Positions 27,594-35,663 of a stretch of DNA of 64,000 nucleotides are shown here, piece by piece. The translations under genes were made by a program, and so were the position numbers. The notes below the pieces were generated by a model. It saw only the letters and a program-made list of their open reading frames with translations, was not told the DNA's origin and did no database searches. Positions within the stretch are counted from its first letter, which is position 1. Each line of letters starts with the position of its first letter. Source of the stretch: Oceaniferula flava (GTDB taxonomy: Bacteria > Verrucomicrobiota > Verrucomicrobiia > Verrucomicrobiales > Akkermansiaceae); NCBI RefSeq assembly GCF_016811075.1, contig NZ_JAFBGL010000001.1, positions 248,001 to 312,000 of the forward strand, given 5' to 3'.

Positions 27594-27920
27594 ATGATTG
27601 AAATCTATCGGGCCAAGGACTTTTCTATCGTTGCCTATTATCGATCGATTCTTGAGGCTGAGGGGATTCCTGTGATGCTCAGGAATGAACATCTGACGGG
27701 CTCTGGACTGACGGAAATCCCGATCCCTGAGTTTTATCCGAACATCTGCGTGATGCACGATGAAGATTATCCCCGAGCGCGAGAGATCCTGCAGCGCACG
27801 ATGGTGGCAAATGCCGAAAACTCCGAAAAGGAAGTCTCTTGCCCGTCTTGTGGTGAAAGTAATCCGGGGAACTTTGAGTTCTGTTTCAGCTGCGGGGAAG
27901 ATTTGACGGCGTCGAGTTGA
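27594..27920 (+). CDS. DUF2007 domain protein with C-terminal zinc ribbon
   Basis: The 108-residue soluble protein begins with a DUF2007-type alpha/beta domain (AKDFSIVAYYRSILEAEGIP, ending near residue 75), related in fold to PII-like signal proteins, and ends with a zinc ribbon CPSCGESNPGNFEFCFSCGE built from two CxxC knuckles. No enzyme motif is present. It follows ftsW by 61 nt but is probably functionally unrelated. Confidence 0.8.
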   Translation: MIEIYRAKDFSIVAYYRSILEAEGIPVMLRNEHLTGSGLTEIPIPEFYPNICVMHDEDYPRAREILQRTMVANAENSEKEVSCPSCGESNPGNFEFCFSCGEDLTASS

Positions 27921-27973
27921 TGGATAGCCCACATCTATGAGCTCGGTTGACGGCAGACCGTAGACGCAAAAAA

Positions 27974-27992
27974 GCACTCCATGGTGGAGTGC
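27974..27992 (-). terminator. Intrinsic terminator downstream of rpsU
   Basis: GCACTCCA (27974-27981) pairs perfectly with TGGAGTGC (27985-27992) around a 3-nt loop. Read on the minus strand it is followed by TTTTTT, and it lies 68 nt beyond the rpsU stop. On the plus strand it is followed by CCTTTT, so it may also end leftover dcw transcripts. A second small hairpin, GATCATC/GATGATC (28004-28021), sits between it and rpsU. Confidence 0.8.
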
Positions 27993-28060
27993 CTTTTAAA
28001 AAGGATCATCCGGAGATGATCGGAGTGATTCCCGTCAAGGAACCTGAAAAGAGTAATCGC

Positions 28061-28282
28061 TTACTTGGCTTCAGTGTCTTCAGCTTTGTCGCGTTGGAAG
28101 CGCCAGCGGATGGAGTGACGTTTAGCGGCAGTGCGCTCTTTACGTTGCTTGCGCTGAGTGACGGTTTCGAAGGAGCGACGGCGGCGCATTTCTTCGAGGA
28201 TGCCTTCGCCATCAAGCATCGACTTGAGACGTTTCAGAGCGCGGTCTACTGGCTCGTTCTTTTGGATTTCAATGCCTCTCAT
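28061..28282 (-). CDS. rpsU: Small ribosomal subunit protein bS21
   Basis: Component of the 30S subunit near the anti-Shine-Dalgarno helix. The 73-residue basic protein starts MRGIEIQKNEPVDRALKRLK and contains the typical arginine-rich middle (MRRRRSFETVTQRKQRKER). ATG 28282 is chosen because family homologues begin there; the same frame runs upstream without coding character. Monocistronic with its own terminator. Confidence 0.95.
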   Translation of the reverse strand: MRGIEIQKNEPVDRALKRLKSMLDGEGILEEMRRRRSFETVTQRKQRKERTAAKRHSIRWRFQRDKAEDTEAK

Positions 28283-28507
28283 GAGATAAATAGATTGTTG
28301 AGTTACGGTGGATTCGTTTGCGGGTTCCGGAAGGGACAGCGTGGCTGATTTCCAGAGCGGGTTCCTGACTGAAGTGGCTAGCACTCGTGACGGGACGCGG
28401 AAACTAGGAGTGGATGCGCCAGTGGTCAAGCACGAAAGATGGTTTAATGCAGGAAATATGCAGGGAATTCCAGCGCTGGATAGCAGGGCTGGCTGCGGAG
28501 GAAGCCC

Positions 28508-29878
28508 TTATTCTCCAGCAGGTAGCAGCTTTTTCAGGCTTTGGTAGATCGGTCTTCCGGTCAGTCGCCGGTTGAAGAGGTAAAGCGCGATCAGAGCGAA
28601 CAGAATATTCGTGGACCATGCAGCTAATGCTGGCGGCAAGTGGCCGGCTTCGCCAAAAGTGAGGAAGAAGCTGGAGGAGAATAACATGCCAGCGCAGAGG
28701 AAGAGGGCAATGGAAACCCCACCGCCAATGCCTCGGCGGCTAAACACAATCCCTAGCGGTGCGGCGATAAGAATGGTGATTAAGCAGATCACAGGCTGGG
28801 CGAAACGGTAGTGCCACTGCGTCAGGTAGGGGCGGCGGTTGACCCACTCGACACCTTCGTTGGCCTTCAGCCAGCTGTTGAGTTCGGGGATGCCGAGGTG
28901 GCTTTGGTCGAGGCCAGGTTTGACGATTTGCCACGGCGTTTCCTGCCAGGTTCTGACGATGGTGTCGTCGGTTTTGACTCGGATTGGCACCGGGCTGGCT
29001 TGCAGGTCGATCAATTGGACACCGGAGAATGTCCAGTTCTTGTGGATGCGTGACCAAGTGGCTACATCGGCCTCGAGCTTTTTGGTAGGGTGGCCGCCGC
29101 TGTTGAACTGGCGCACGGTGACATTACGCAGTTCTCCGGTTTTTTCAAATTGGTAGGGAAAAGCTCCAACAAGCCAGACACGGCGTGAGTTGTCATCGCG
29201 GTAGAGCACGGACCTTGCGCGGTCGGCCTGGCCGTCCTTGGCAACATCAATGATCATGTCTTTGTGACCTTCCGCCCACGGTCCCCAGTGGTAATTGAAG
29301 ATCAGGCAGACGAGGGAGCAGAAGACGCCGGTGACGAGAAGTGGCACGACGATGCGGAACACCCCGCGGCCGGTTTGAATCATGGCGACGATTTCCTGGT
29401 GCCGCGACATCTTGCCCAGACAGTAGAGCAGCGCCAGTAAGAGCACGTAGGGTAGCAGAAAGACAAAGATGGCAGGAATATGGATGCTGTAATAGCTGGT
29501 GATCACCGCCATGGGGTTTTCTGTTTCTTGGAAATCCGAAAGGTTATTCTGAAAATCCGTGAGCAACATCACCGCCAGCAGAGCTCCCATGCAGAGAGCG
29601 AAGGACGATAGAAATTGGCGCGCCATGTAGCGATCCAAGGTGCCGGAAAAGCGATATAGCCATGCTGCGGATGCAGGGAGTAAACAGAGAACCGCCAGCA
29701 GATAAGGCCGTAGCTGGTGTCCGGGGATGTCAGTATCTGGGAATCCAAGGATGTGCTCATTCACCGCGACCATTTCACGAGGCACAATATAAGTACAAAG
29801 AACGCCACCTAACACCGTCAGCAAGACGGGCCAGAGAAAGGTCCTGATGGAGGATGTGCCAGCCATGCGGCGGAGCAT
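28508..29878 (-). CDS. LptF/LptG family LPS export permease
   Basis: Inner-membrane permease of the LptB2FGC complex that extracts LPS. The 456 residues include the canonical LptF/G start near residue 77 (LDRYMARQFLSSFALCMGAL), membrane helices 2-3, a beta-jellyroll periplasmic domain (about 200-340) and three C-terminal helices with AAPLGIVFSRRGIGGGV. About 75 residues with two extra hydrophobic segments precede the canonical start, making it longer than the roughly 360 residues usual for the family. No second LptF/G gene is adjacent. Confidence 0.85.
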   Translation of the reverse strand: MLRRMAGTSSIRTFLWPVLLTVLGGVLCTYIVPREMVAVNEHILGFPDTDIPGHQLRPYLLAVLCLLPASAAWLYRFSGTLDRYMARQFLSSFALCMGALLAVMLLTDFQNNLSDFQETENPMAVITSYYSIHIPAIFVFLLPYVLLLALLYCLGKMSRHQEIVAMIQTGRGVFRIVVPLLVTGVFCSLVCLIFNYHWGPWAEGHKDMIIDVAKDGQADRARSVLYRDDNSRRVWLVGAFPYQFEKTGELRNVTVRQFNSGGHPTKKLEADVATWSRIHKNWTFSGVQLIDLQASPVPIRVKTDDTIVRTWQETPWQIVKPGLDQSHLGIPELNSWLKANEGVEWVNRRPYLTQWHYRFAQPVICLITILIAAPLGIVFSRRGIGGGVSIALFLCAGMLFSSSFFLTFGEAGHLPPALAAWSTNILFALIALYLFNRRLTGRPIYQSLKKLLPAGE

Positions 29879-29959
29879 GAATCATCGGAATTGAGCTGTC
29901 GAGACATCAGTGGTCCTACTTGCGACAACTTGATGTCCGTGTTATATCTAACCAACATT

Positions 29960-30874
29960 ATGGGTATCGCAGATCGAGACTATCACCAAGTTCCCACCGG
30001 AAATCGGCCCGGTATCCCCGGCGCGCCATCGCGCCTAGCTGGTTGTCCCGTCGTTAAGTGGCTCTTAATCATCAATATCGCTATTTACTTCTTGGATATT
30101 CTTTTCTTCGGTGGTGGGCGTGGGCAGTGGGGGAAGTTGTCGGAATGGGGGCATTTCAGTGTTGAGTTGGGGATCAAACAGTTCCAGATTTGGCGGCTGA
30201 TCACATTTCAGTTTCTCCACGCCGATGGTATGCACCTGTTTGGAAACATGCTGGGCATTTTCTTTTTTGGGCATTTTGCCGAGCGTTGGTGGGGGAGTGC
30301 CAAGTTTTTGATTTTCTACCTCGCAAGTGGCGTCGCAGGAGCTCTGCTTTATGTGATGCTCTTCTATGTCGGCTGGTTTGGGACGGAATTCATTCCCGGC
30401 ACCATGATTCCATCATCATACATCCCTTTGGTCGGGGCTTCTGCCGGGATTTTTGCGGTATTGGTCTGTGTGGCTTTTATCGCTCCTAACTTACGCGTGC
30501 TCTTGTTTTTCGTGATCCCGATGAGCATGCGCACCTTTGCCATCGGCGCTCTGGCCTTCGCCACTTTGATGATTCTAACTAACGGCAACAATGCCGGGGG
30601 CGAGGCTGGTCACTTGGGTGGGGCGATTTTGGGATTTATTTTGATGAAAAACCCGAGGATCCTGAACTTCGTCGACCGTTGGAGGTCGGGCAGAAAGTCG
30701 GGGCGTCGGGTGGTCGATGCCAAAGTGGTGCGCGAGCGGAAAATTCGGCCGCGGGTGAATATCAATCTGGGCGACTCGGAAATCGATCGCATCCTTGATA
30801 AGGTCTCGCGCGAGGGTATCCAGAGCCTGACTCCCGAGGAAAAAGAAACGTTGCTCAAAGCGAGCCACGAATAG
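29960..30874 (+). CDS. Rhomboid family intramembrane serine protease
   Basis: Cleaves membrane proteins inside the bilayer. The 304 residues show the fold's landmarks: HLFGNMLGI (Asn96), catalytic Ser161 in GASAGIFA and catalytic His218 in AGHLGGA. A basic C-terminal tail of about 70 residues with a short acidic helical end (SEIDRILDKVSREGIQSLTP) resembles the DUF6576-type tail often seen in PVC and Bacteroidetes rhomboids. ATG 29960 places the polar N-terminus before membrane helix 1. Confidence 0.9.
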   Translation: MGIADRDYHQVPTGNRPGIPGAPSRLAGCPVVKWLLIINIAIYFLDILFFGGGRGQWGKLSEWGHFSVELGIKQFQIWRLITFQFLHADGMHLFGNMLGIFFFGHFAERWWGSAKFLIFYLASGVAGALLYVMLFYVGWFGTEFIPGTMIPSSYIPLVGASAGIFAVLVCVAFIAPNLRVLLFFVIPMSMRTFAIGALAFATLMILTNGNNAGGEAGHLGGAILGFILMKNPRILNFVDRWRSGRKSGRRVVDAKVVRERKIRPRVNINLGDSEIDRILDKVSREGIQSLTPEEKETLLKASHE

Positions 30875-30936
30875 ATTGCTGGGGTCTGCGCGCTCTGGTC
30901 TTGCTTCTTTTTCCCGATCTTTTAGTTCTTTGATCC

Positions 30937-31734
30937 ATGAACGACGAGCAAATGATCGACTGCCCAGAGGACTCCCAACAGTTGACCCGTCTGCGGGCGA
31001 TCATGCACCGACTGCGTGCTCCCGGCGGATGCCCGTGGGATGCCGAGCAGACGCACGAAAGTTTGCTGCCGAACCTCATTGAGGAGGCTTACGAAACGGT
31101 GGACACCATCCGCCGTGGCGATTGGGAGCATCTCAAGGAGGAGCTTGGCGACTTGCTCTTGCAGGTGGTTTTCCACAGCGAGCTGGCCGAGGAGGCCGGA
31201 CGCTATAACTTTGATGATGTGGCGCGCATCGTCAGTGACAAGTTAGTGCGCCGTCACCCCCATGTGTATGGCGACAGTGCCGTGACCGATACCGATGGCG
31301 TTCTGAGCCAGTGGGATGCCATCAAACGCCAAGAAAAAGGCGATGAGGAAGAGCCCTACCTTCACAACACCGGCAAGGGACTTCCGGCGATGCTCCGGGC
31401 GTCCAAGCTACAGAAAAAGGCCGCCAAGGTGGGCTTCGACTGGCCGGATGATGCCGGAGTGATCGATAAAATTCGCGAGGAACTCAGCGAGGTGGAAGAA
31501 GAACTCGAGTCCGGCGATCGCGAGCGCTTGGGTTCAGAAATTGGCGACCTGCTTTTCTCCGTGGTGAATCTTGCGCGCCGGCATAAGCTGGATCCTGAGA
31601 TCCTGCTGGAATCGACCAATGTGAAATTCGAGACCCGCTTCCACGCCGTCGATCAATCTCTGCAGGCCGAGGGCAAGGACCTCAGCTCTGCCACGCTGGA
31701 CGAAATGGAACAGCGGTGGCAGCAGGCGAAGTGA
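30937..31734 (+). CDS. mazG: Nucleoside triphosphate pyrophosphohydrolase MazG
   Basis: Hydrolyses NTPs and dNTPs to NMPs and PPi as housecleaning or in stringent-response modulation. The 265-residue protein has tandem MazG domains: PWDAEQTHESLLPNLIEEAY with EELGDLL in the first half and EELSEVEEELESGD with EIGDLLFSVV in the second. The EExxE/ExxD acidic metal ligands are intact in both. It starts 62 nt after the rhomboid gene. Confidence 0.92.
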   Translation: MNDEQMIDCPEDSQQLTRLRAIMHRLRAPGGCPWDAEQTHESLLPNLIEEAYETVDTIRRGDWEHLKEELGDLLLQVVFHSELAEEAGRYNFDDVARIVSDKLVRRHPHVYGDSAVTDTDGVLSQWDAIKRQEKGDEEEPYLHNTGKGLPAMLRASKLQKKAAKVGFDWPDDAGVIDKIREELSEVEEELESGDRERLGSEIGDLLFSVVNLARRHKLDPEILLESTNVKFETRFHAVDQSLQAEGKDLSSATLDEMEQRWQQAK

Positions 31735-31750
31735 GCCTGAAAGATCGGGA

Positions 31751-32017
31751 CTAACCGAGGTCTTCGACGTTCGCGTAGAGTGCGCGAATGTTGAGTAAGG
31801 CCTTTTCTAACAATGATGCTTCCTCGGCAGTGAGGTTGCCCCGCGTTTTGACGGCGAGCATTTCCAAGGAATCCAGCACGGTCGCGGCAGCCTTGAGGTT
31901 GACGCTGGTTTCACCGGTCGCAGGGTTCGGCAGCTGACCGAGGAAAAGCCCGGCGTTCTGCGCTTGGAGGAATACAAAATCGTTGAAGCGGCTATCGGCT
32001 TTGGGTGTATCAGACAT
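31751..32017 (-). CDS. DUF1844 domain-containing protein
   Basis: The 88-residue soluble helical protein matches DUF1844 in the stretch FNDFVFLQAQNAGLFLGQLP and in the helical remainder that ends with a pattern of Leu and Ala. Function is unknown for the family. It lies 34 nt upstream of the M16 peptidase gene region's end on the same strand, with the peptidase gene preceding it in transcription. Confidence 0.75.
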   Translation of the reverse strand: MSDTPKADSRFNDFVFLQAQNAGLFLGQLPNPATGETSVNLKAAATVLDSLEMLAVKTRGNLTAEEASLLEKALLNIRALYANVEDLG

Positions 32018-32051
32018 GAGGTGGTTGGTTGATGTTCGTAAAAACTGGGGA

Positions 32052-34562
32052 CTAGGGAGTGACGGTCACAATCACAGGTTCGTGGCTGCCAAGGTATTTT
32101 TGTGCAGCGGCCCGAATTTGATCGGAGCTCAGTGACTTGATTTCTTCAGGGGCCTTGAGGTGGTGGTCGGCTGGGAATCCGAGCAGGGTATCGATGGCAC
32201 TTAGCCGGGCCAGAGAGCCGAGCTTTTGGTTAGATAGTGCGTGGGACGCCAGCCAAGTGGTCTTGACGCTTTCCAAGGTGTCCTCGGGGATGCCGTGCTC
32301 GGCGATGGTTTTAATCTCGTCTAACAAGATGGCTCGAGCGGTTTCTAACTGGTCAGGAGAGGTGCCCAAGTAAAAGGCAAACATCCCCGTATTGATCCCG
32401 TGGAATTGTGTAGCCGAGACATAGTAAGCCAGCCCCATGTCCTCACGGATCTTGGTAAAGAGGGGGCCTGCCATGTCGGTGCAGTAGTCGTGAATTAGTT
32501 CGAGGGCGTAGTTGTCTTCATCGGCGGCACTGGCGCCGCGGAATCCCACGGTGAGCACTGCCTGTTGCTTGTCGAGATGCAGCTCATGAGTGCTGGGCTC
32601 TGGGAGCTCCTGGGCGGGTGTCTGCACACGTTCGCCCACCGGCATGTTGGCAAACAACGATTCCGCCATTTCCGCGCAGCGGTCAGGATCGATATCACCG
32701 AAGATGGCGAGCACCGAGTTCTTGGCGGTGAAGTATTGTTGGTGATGGGCCACCAAATCTTCCCGCTTCAGGCTGGTCAGCGATTCTTCGGTGCCGATGC
32801 TGTTCAAGCCATAACTTTTGGCTCCGAACAAGGATGGGCGGAGGGTCTTGAATGCTACCGAGAGCGGGTCTTCCGCTTGTTCTTGAATCGCAGCGATTTG
32901 GGCGCCGCGTTCGCGATCGATGGAATCAGGTGGTAGCACCGGGTTGAGGGCGATGTCGGCGAGGATTTCCAAGGTGATGGGTAAATCGGGCTGCAGGCAA
33001 GATGCCGAGGTAAGGGTGGTGTTATTGCCGCAGCTAACACCAAAGCTGGCGCCCATGGAGTCCATGGTTACGGCAATCTCTTCAGCCGTGCGACTGATCG
33101 TGCCCTTGGTCATCAGGCTGGCTAACAGGGTGTTGATGCCGCTTTTTTCCACTGTCTCGGAGGGTAGTCCAGTGAGGGTTGCGAGGGTGGTGGAGACGGT
33201 GGGGAGTCGGGCATCGCGCTGCATCACCAGAGTCAGCCCATTGCTAAGAACCCGAGTTTCCATGGCTCCGCGTTGCACGGAGAGGTCCTGCCCCTGATCT
33301 GCTTCCGCTGCGTCTTCGGGGTCCAGTGAGGTGATGGTCAGGTTTTGCGGGATTAAATACGTGCGTGCCACACGCTGCAGATCGTCCGGGGTGACACGAC
33401 TGGTGAGATCGAGGAAGTCGCGGGTGAAATCCAGGTTGCGGGTGTCGTGCCAGTTCGAGGCGAGGTCTGACGCTCTGCCGGAGGCTGTGGTGAGTGTGCG
33501 GAACTGACTGACCAAGGTCATCCGGTTGGCCTTTTTCAACTCTTCGAAAAAGTCGCTGTTGGAGAGCTTGGCAATCTCTTCTAACACGGCCTGCTGTAGG
33601 GCCCCGCGCTGGGGGTAATCGACGATGGCGGAGACGGCAAACAGTCCGGTCACTCCGGGGGAAATAGAACTCCATCCGGCGATGTGGTGACACAGCCCCT
33701 GCTGCTCACGGATGTGCTGATAGAGCCGGCTGGAGCGACCCGATCCCAAGATCGTGGAGAGCAATTCCAAGGCCGGGGCATCAGGATGTTCCAAGCCGGG
33801 GACCTGCCAGGCCATAGTGAGTTTGCTGGCGGGGATGGCAAAGGTGTCGTGCATTTCTCTCGTTCCCATTTGCGGTGGCTCGATAGCTGGACTGACAGGC
33901 TGGGTGAAACTGCGTGGGATGCTGCTGCAGATGTCATCGAGAAAATAGATCATCTCAGAAACCTCGAAATCGCCGGAGATACTGAGGAAGGTATTTTCCG
34001 TGGTGTAGCGCTGGCGATGATACTCCACCATCTGTTCGTGGGTGATTTGGTCGAATAACTCCATGTGACCAATGATCGGGTGGCGTCTAGGATCGTAGGC
34101 ATAAGCGGTGGAGTAGAGGAGCTGGCTATTGCGGTCGTCCGGATCGTCCAGGCCCATATCGATCTCACGGCGAATCACATCCTTTTCCTTTTCATATTCG
34201 TGGGCAGGAAAACTTGGCTTGAAGACCATCTCGGTGAGCACCTTCAAGAAGGTTTGGGCGCTATCGGCCGGTCCATCGATGTAGTAGACGGTGCGGTCAA
34301 AAGTGGTGTAGGCATTCCATTCTCCACCCGCCGCCTGCACCATGTCGGCGATTTCCTTGCCGGAATAGTTTTCCGTGCCCTTGAACACCATGTGCTCCAG
34401 CAAGTGCGAAAGCCCGGCGCCAAGAAAGTCGCCCTCGTGCATGCTGCCGGTGGCAACCCATGCCTGGGCGCTGATCACTGGGGCTGAGCGATCAGAATCT
34501 AAGATGACGGTGAGGCCATTTTCCAGCTGATGGGTGCTGGCGGTGGTGGAAGGAAATTGCAT
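32052..34562 (-). CDS. M16 family zinc peptidase, fused two-half form
   Basis: The 836-residue protein joins two M16 halves in one chain. The N-terminal half has the inverted zinc motif H53-L-L-E-H57 and the downstream Glu helix (KDVIRREIDMGLDD); the C-terminal half begins near residue 430 with SNGLTLVMQRDARLPTVS and lacks HxxEH, as usual for the structural partner. No signal peptide is apparent, suggesting a cytoplasmic or unconventionally exported enzyme that digests peptides. The gene shares no operon with other proteases. Confidence 0.9.
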   Translation of the reverse strand: MQFPSTTASTHQLENGLTVILDSDRSAPVISAQAWVATGSMHEGDFLGAGLSHLLEHMVFKGTENYSGKEIADMVQAAGGEWNAYTTFDRTVYYIDGPADSAQTFLKVLTEMVFKPSFPAHEYEKEKDVIRREIDMGLDDPDDRNSQLLYSTAYAYDPRRHPIIGHMELFDQITHEQMVEYHRQRYTTENTFLSISGDFEVSEMIYFLDDICSSIPRSFTQPVSPAIEPPQMGTREMHDTFAIPASKLTMAWQVPGLEHPDAPALELLSTILGSGRSSRLYQHIREQQGLCHHIAGWSSISPGVTGLFAVSAIVDYPQRGALQQAVLEEIAKLSNSDFFEELKKANRMTLVSQFRTLTTASGRASDLASNWHDTRNLDFTRDFLDLTSRVTPDDLQRVARTYLIPQNLTITSLDPEDAAEADQGQDLSVQRGAMETRVLSNGLTLVMQRDARLPTVSTTLATLTGLPSETVEKSGINTLLASLMTKGTISRTAEEIAVTMDSMGASFGVSCGNNTTLTSASCLQPDLPITLEILADIALNPVLPPDSIDRERGAQIAAIQEQAEDPLSVAFKTLRPSLFGAKSYGLNSIGTEESLTSLKREDLVAHHQQYFTAKNSVLAIFGDIDPDRCAEMAESLFANMPVGERVQTPAQELPEPSTHELHLDKQQAVLTVGFRGASAADEDNYALELIHDYCTDMAGPLFTKIREDMGLAYYVSATQFHGINTGMFAFYLGTSPDQLETARAILLDEIKTIAEHGIPEDTLESVKTTWLASHALSNQKLGSLARLSAIDTLLGFPADHHLKAPEEIKSLSSDQIRAAAQKYLGSHEPVIVTVTP

Positions 34563-34662
34563 GGCGGAACTTGGCCGTAGATTGGCCTGATGAGCAAGTG
34601 CCGATTACAACGATGTCAACGGAGATTTTAAAGATTAGTTTTTAATTTGAATCAATATCCTG

Positions 34663-34689
34663 TTGCAAGATTCCGACTGCGACGATAAC
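34663..34689 (+). promoter_or_regulatory. Possible promoter of the RNA candidate
   Basis: TTGCAA (34663-34668) and GATAAC (34684-34689) are separated by 15 nt, shorter than ideal. Initiation about 7 nt later falls at 34696-34697, exactly where the closing stem of the predicted RNA begins. Confidence 0.3.
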
Positions 34690-34696
34690 TAGTGGC

Positions 34697-34878
34697 AGGC
34701 TGCTGTGTGCGACCACATATGGAAGCATGCCCGAACCGATAGACTATAAATGGGGGCGGCCCCTTTGAGTTGATGTCATGCCTTTTCAGGAAGACAGATA
34801 CATGAAGGATGTCCCCAACCTGTTGAGCAACGGGAACGTGGCTCTAGCTCCATGGACGGCACAGCGGCTTAACTTTTT
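34697..34878 (+). ncRNA. Putative structured RNA, about 180 nt, unassigned
   Basis: AGGCTGCTGTG (34697-34707) pairs with CACAGCGGCTT (34860-34870), an 11-bp closing stem with two wobble pairs, followed by AAC and TTTTT (34874-34878). Inside, ATGGA-A-GC (34719-34726) pairs with GCTCCAT (34847-34853). Local hairpins are AAA-T-GGGG/CCCC-TTT (34748-34766) and CCTGTT/AACGGG around GAGC (34819-34834). The size and end-to-end closing recall 6S RNA, but the interior looks branched. It is not tmRNA, RNase P RNA or SRP RNA by motif. Confidence 0.45.
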
Positions 34879-34981
34879 ATAATACGAACGACTGATTCAA
34901 TAGTTGAGTTTATATAATTCGACCATGATATCATAATTATTCTTGTATATGGACAAGGAAGTCGATTGTATCCACGACGTT

Positions 34982-35566
34982 ATGCCTAAACCAGCAAAGA
35001 AAAAGACCGTTGCAAAAGCACCGGCGAGCAAACCAGCGGCACCTAAAGCCAACACTCCGGCGAAAAGTCCTGCCAAAACTTCTCCTAAAGCACCGGCAAA
35101 GGCGGCAACCAAGGCTCCAGCAAAACCTGCAGCCAAGGCACCTACAGCCAAGGCCCCCGCAAAAAGCTCAGCGAAGGCTCCCGCTAAGAGCCCAGCCAAA
35201 GCAGCCGTTAAGAAGTCCAAGGGCGCAGGGCGAGGCACTCGCTACTCGAACGCTGAAAAAGCCAAAGTTCTCGAATACGTTGATTCCGTGAATGCCGCCA
35301 AAGGCCGTGGTGGAGCTGCTGCTGCATCACGTAAGTTCAATATCAGCCAAATCACCATTGGCCAATGGGTGAAGAAAGCCGGCACGCCAACCAGCACTAA
35401 GAAGTCCACCGCCAAGGGGGCTAGCAAAGCAGCCAGCAAGTCCGCAAGCAAAGGTTTCGCCGCCAAGCTGCGTCGTTTGGCCGATGTGCATGAAGCTATC
35501 AGCCAGAAAGAAGCTGAACTGCAAGCGCTCCAACAGGAATACGCGCAGCTCAAGAAAGCTCTCTAA
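34982..35566 (+). CDS. Histone H1-like DNA-binding protein with HTH domain
   Basis: The 194-residue protein has three parts: a Lys/Ala/Pro tail (residues 1-80) built of PAKxPAKA-like units as in histone H1 and AlgP, a helix-turn-helix segment (about 85-135, RYSNAEKAKVLEYVDSVNA and ASRKFNISQITIGQWVKKAG) of the kind seen in transposase N-termini, and a second Lys/Ser linker leading to a short C-terminal coiled coil (about 160-194). It is probably a nucleoid protein. ATG 34982 is chosen over 34943 because the composition becomes histone-like from there. Confidence 0.8.
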   Translation: MPKPAKKKTVAKAPASKPAAPKANTPAKSPAKTSPKAPAKAATKAPAKPAAKAPTAKAPAKSSAKAPAKSPAKAAVKKSKGAGRGTRYSNAEKAKVLEYVDSVNAAKGRGGAAAASRKFNISQITIGQWVKKAGTPTSTKKSTAKGASKAASKSASKGFAAKLRRLADVHEAISQKEAELQALQQEYAQLKKAL

Positions 35567-35595
35567 TATAAATTTATTCACACACACAACACATT

Positions 35596-35630
35596 ACCGG
35601 TATCCTACTCGTGAGGATGCCGGTTTTTTT
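35596..35630 (+). terminator. Intrinsic terminator of the histone-like gene
   Basis: ACCGGTATCCT (35596-35606) pairs with AGGATGCCGGT (35614-35624), one wobble, 7-nt loop, followed by TTTTTT. It lies 30 nt after the stop and 34 nt before the metX start codon. Confidence 0.9.
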
Positions 35631-35663
35631 ATGTGAAAAAACGGTGTAATTAACTCCGAATCT

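Larger units (their letters stand above)
34563..34981. other. 419-nt gap with an RNA candidate and AT-rich leader
   Basis: No protein-coding frame is convincing. The central part (34697-34878) can fold into a closed structure ending in a T-run and is listed separately. The part before it (34620-34660) and after it (34879-34945) is much more AT-rich than the surroundings; a TATAAT hexamer lies at 34878-34883, and the second part probably carries the promoter of the histone-like gene. Confidence 0.6.

Noticed and set aside
34697-34878. Firm assignment of the RNA candidate as 6S RNA, tmRNA, RNase P or SRP RNA
   Set aside because: No tRNA-like end or tag for tmRNA, no conserved RNase P or SRP motifs; 6S cannot be confirmed without a covariance search and the inner fold is not clearly rod-like.
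34982-35566. Histone-like gene as part of an insertion sequence
   Set aside because: Only the HTH resembles transposases; no catalytic DDE domain, terminal inverted repeats or target duplication are visible.
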